From Oxalobacteraceae sp. CFBP 8761 (GTDB lineage: Bacteria > Pseudomonadota > Gammaproteobacteria > Burkholderiales > Burkholderiaceae_D), in NCBI GenBank assembly GCA_014841595.1, contig JACYUE010000002.1, positions 558,001 through 622,000 of the forward strand: DNA of 64,000 nt, read 5' to 3'. A program made the position numbers and the translations under genes. The notes below the pieces were generated by a model, which saw only the letters and a program-made list of their open reading frames with translations, ran no database searches and was not told the origin of the DNA. The first letter of the stretch is position 1. Each line of letters opens with the position of its first letter. Shown here piece after piece: positions 62,950 through 64,000 of the stretch.

Positions 62950-63942
62950 ATGTTGCTCATCCAATTTCTGACCGACGCGCAGGAGCGCCGGGTCGGCATC
63001 CTGACCGGCGCCACTATCCGCGTCATCGATGGCTACACCACCACCCTGGAGCTCGCACGCGCTGCAATCCGCGCCGGCCAAAGCCTGGCCCAGCTGGCCG
63101 AGGGCGCTGCCGGTGCGCAGCACGTCGACTATGACGCCACCGCGCAGGCCGGCCGCATCCTGCCACCGCTCGACCACCCGGACGCTGCCCACTGCTACGT
63201 GACCGGCACCGGCCTGACCCACCTGGGCAGCGCCGATGCACGCGACGCCATGCACCAGAAGATCGGCGGCGATATCGCCGCGCTCAGCGACAGCATGAAG
63301 ATGTTCCGCATGGGCGTCGAAGGCGGCAAGCCGGCGACCGGCACGGCCGGCGTGCAGCCGGAATGGTTCTACAAGGGCGACGGCTCGATCGTGCGCGCCA
63401 CCGGTCAGGACCTTGAGATGCCGGCATTCTCGCTCGATGGCGGCGAAGAGCCGGAGATTGCCGGCCTGTACCTGATCGGTAATGACGGGCACCCGTACCG
63501 CCTCGGTTATGCCATCGGCAACGAGTTCTCCGACCACGTGACCGAGCGCCAGAACTACCTGTACCTTGCGCATTCCAAGCTGCGCAACTGCGGTCTGGGG
63601 CCGGCGCTGCTGGTGGGCGAACTGCCGGCGCACGTCGCGGGCGTCTCGCGCATCATTGGCGCGGATGGCCAGGTGCGCTGGGAAAAGCACTTCGTCAGCG
63701 GTGAACAGAACATGTCGCACACGCTCGAGAACCTCGAGTACCACCACTTCAAGTACGGCTTGTTCAAGCGCGCCGGCGACGTCCACATCCATTTCTTCGG
63801 CACCGCCACGCTGAGCTTTGCCGACGGCGTCCAGGTCAGCGAAGGGGAAACCTTCGAAGTCGCTTCGCCCACCTTCGGCCCGGCGCTGCGCAACCGCCTC
63901 GCGGTGCAAGCCACCCCTTACACGAAAGTGACCGCCTTATGA
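62950..63942 (+). CDS. AraD1/GguC family protein, FAH-like fold
   Basis: A 330-residue cytoplasmic protein with the fumarylacetoacetate-hydrolase-like fold. Motifs include YVTGTGLTHLGSADARDAMHQK (about 92-113), PEIAGLYLIGNDGHPYRLGYAIGNEFSDHV and the C-terminal VHIHFFGTATLSFADGV. The family (GguC / AraD1) catalyses or is linked to dehydration of 2-keto-3-deoxy-L-arabinonate. It follows the dehydratase by 24 bp, with GAGGAG upstream, and its stop overlaps the next gene (ATGA). Confidence 0.88.
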   Translation: MLLIQFLTDAQERRVGILTGATIRVIDGYTTTLELARAAIRAGQSLAQLAEGAAGAQHVDYDATAQAGRILPPLDHPDAAHCYVTGTGLTHLGSADARDAMHQKIGGDIAALSDSMKMFRMGVEGGKPATGTAGVQPEWFYKGDGSIVRATGQDLEMPAFSLDGGEEPEIAGLYLIGNDGHPYRLGYAIGNEFSDHVTERQNYLYLAHSKLRNCGLGPALLVGELPAHVAGVSRIIGADGQVRWEKHFVSGEQNMSHTLENLEYHHFKYGLFKRAGDVHIHFFGTATLSFADGVQVSEGETFEVASPTFGPALRNRLAVQATPYTKVTAL

Positions 63943-64000
63943 ACATCACCGGCGACGCCATCATCAACGGCCTCGCGGAGCGCGGCGGCGCGGGCGCGTT
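63939..64000 (+). CDS. Start of probable aldehyde dehydrogenase (2-oxoglutarate semialdehyde type), cut by window end
   Basis: Only 20 codons are visible: MNITGDAIINGLAERGGAGA. The MxITGDxxINGxxxxG pattern is typical of the N-terminus of 2-oxoglutarate-semialdehyde dehydrogenases. The position after the AraD1 gene fits the last step of the oxidative arabinose pathway, conversion of the semialdehyde to 2-oxoglutarate. The start overlaps the AraD1 stop (ATGA). Catalytic residues lie outside the window, so the call is provisional. Confidence 0.6.
   Translation, partial: MNITGDAIINGLAERGGAGA

Noticed and set aside
61156-63909. 917-codon open frame on the minus strand
   Set aside because: Antisense to the dehydratase and AraD1 genes, both of which have intact catalytic motifs on the plus strand.

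Overview
The window looks like chromosomal DNA of a GC-rich betaproteobacterium, most likely in the Oxalobacteraceae (Massilia / Telluria / Duganella group). This is inferred from the gene families (class I fumarase, TerC-CBS proteins, a PEP-CTERM exported protein, Bordetella/Burkholderia-type porin, Xanthomonas/Caulobacter-type sugar TonB receptor) and from the REP-like repeats between genes; no rRNA is present to prove it. Codon use is strongly GC-biased, so very long antisense reading frames occur by chance and were discarded.

Layout. 1-7168: a five-gene plus-strand cassette built around a 1240-residue FtsZ/tubulin-like protein with a C-terminal GYF_2 domain. Its neighbours are two membrane proteins, a zinc-ribbon/TM/repeat protein and a glycine-zipper lipoprotein. 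This is the best candidate for a poorly described system. 7180-8557: a lower-GC island between two copies of one palindromic element, holding a small amidase-like gene and an overlapping secreted partner that resemble a type VI Tae2/Tai2 effector-immunity pair. 8579-11844 (minus): tRNA-His, then murI, class I fumarase and a YqhA-family membrane protein. 12065-14065: acs. 14218-16917 (minus): a polysaccharide deacetylase / caspase-like / EF-hand / TPR fusion. 17025-18225: tRNA-Ser with promoter and terminator, a repeat array, and an acyltransferase truncated at its junction with that array. 18328-20103 (minus): RibD-like reductase, SDR and DUF3606 genes. 20528-25197: PEP-CTERM protein, sterol-desaturase-like hydroxylase, TerC-CBS protein and a TerD-vWA fusion. 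25347-30303: acyl desaturase, then a minus-strand metal-uptake group (DUF2946, TonB receptor, PepSY membrane protein).

30429-32505: heptosyltransferase II and HldD for LPS inner core. 32514-41615: a TorF-type porin, a 30-residue micro-ORF and kdpFABCDE, preceded by 11-bp-period T-rich repeats resembling KdpE sites. 41637-42062: AT-rich palindromic repeats including a 114-bp duplication. 42061-47472: Tat-type ABM-domain lipoprotein, M28 peptidase, hybrid sensor kinase and GNAT acetyltransferase. 47709-51977: MCP-CheW-MCP chemotaxis genes. 52346-53368 (minus): general porin. 53951 to the end: a carbohydrate locus with TonB receptor, GPH symporter, GH43 glycosidase, aldose epimerase, SMP-30 lactonase, IlvD/Edd-type sugar-acid dehydratase, AraD1/GguC-type protein and the start of a probable aldehyde dehydrogenase. 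Together these fit uptake of arabinose-containing oligosaccharides and the non-phosphorylating oxidative route to 2-oxoglutarate.

Two near-identical 20-bp palindromes, before the TonB receptor and before the dehydratase, look like operators of one shared regulator. All calls come from reading the sequence and recalled family knowledge; no database search was run.
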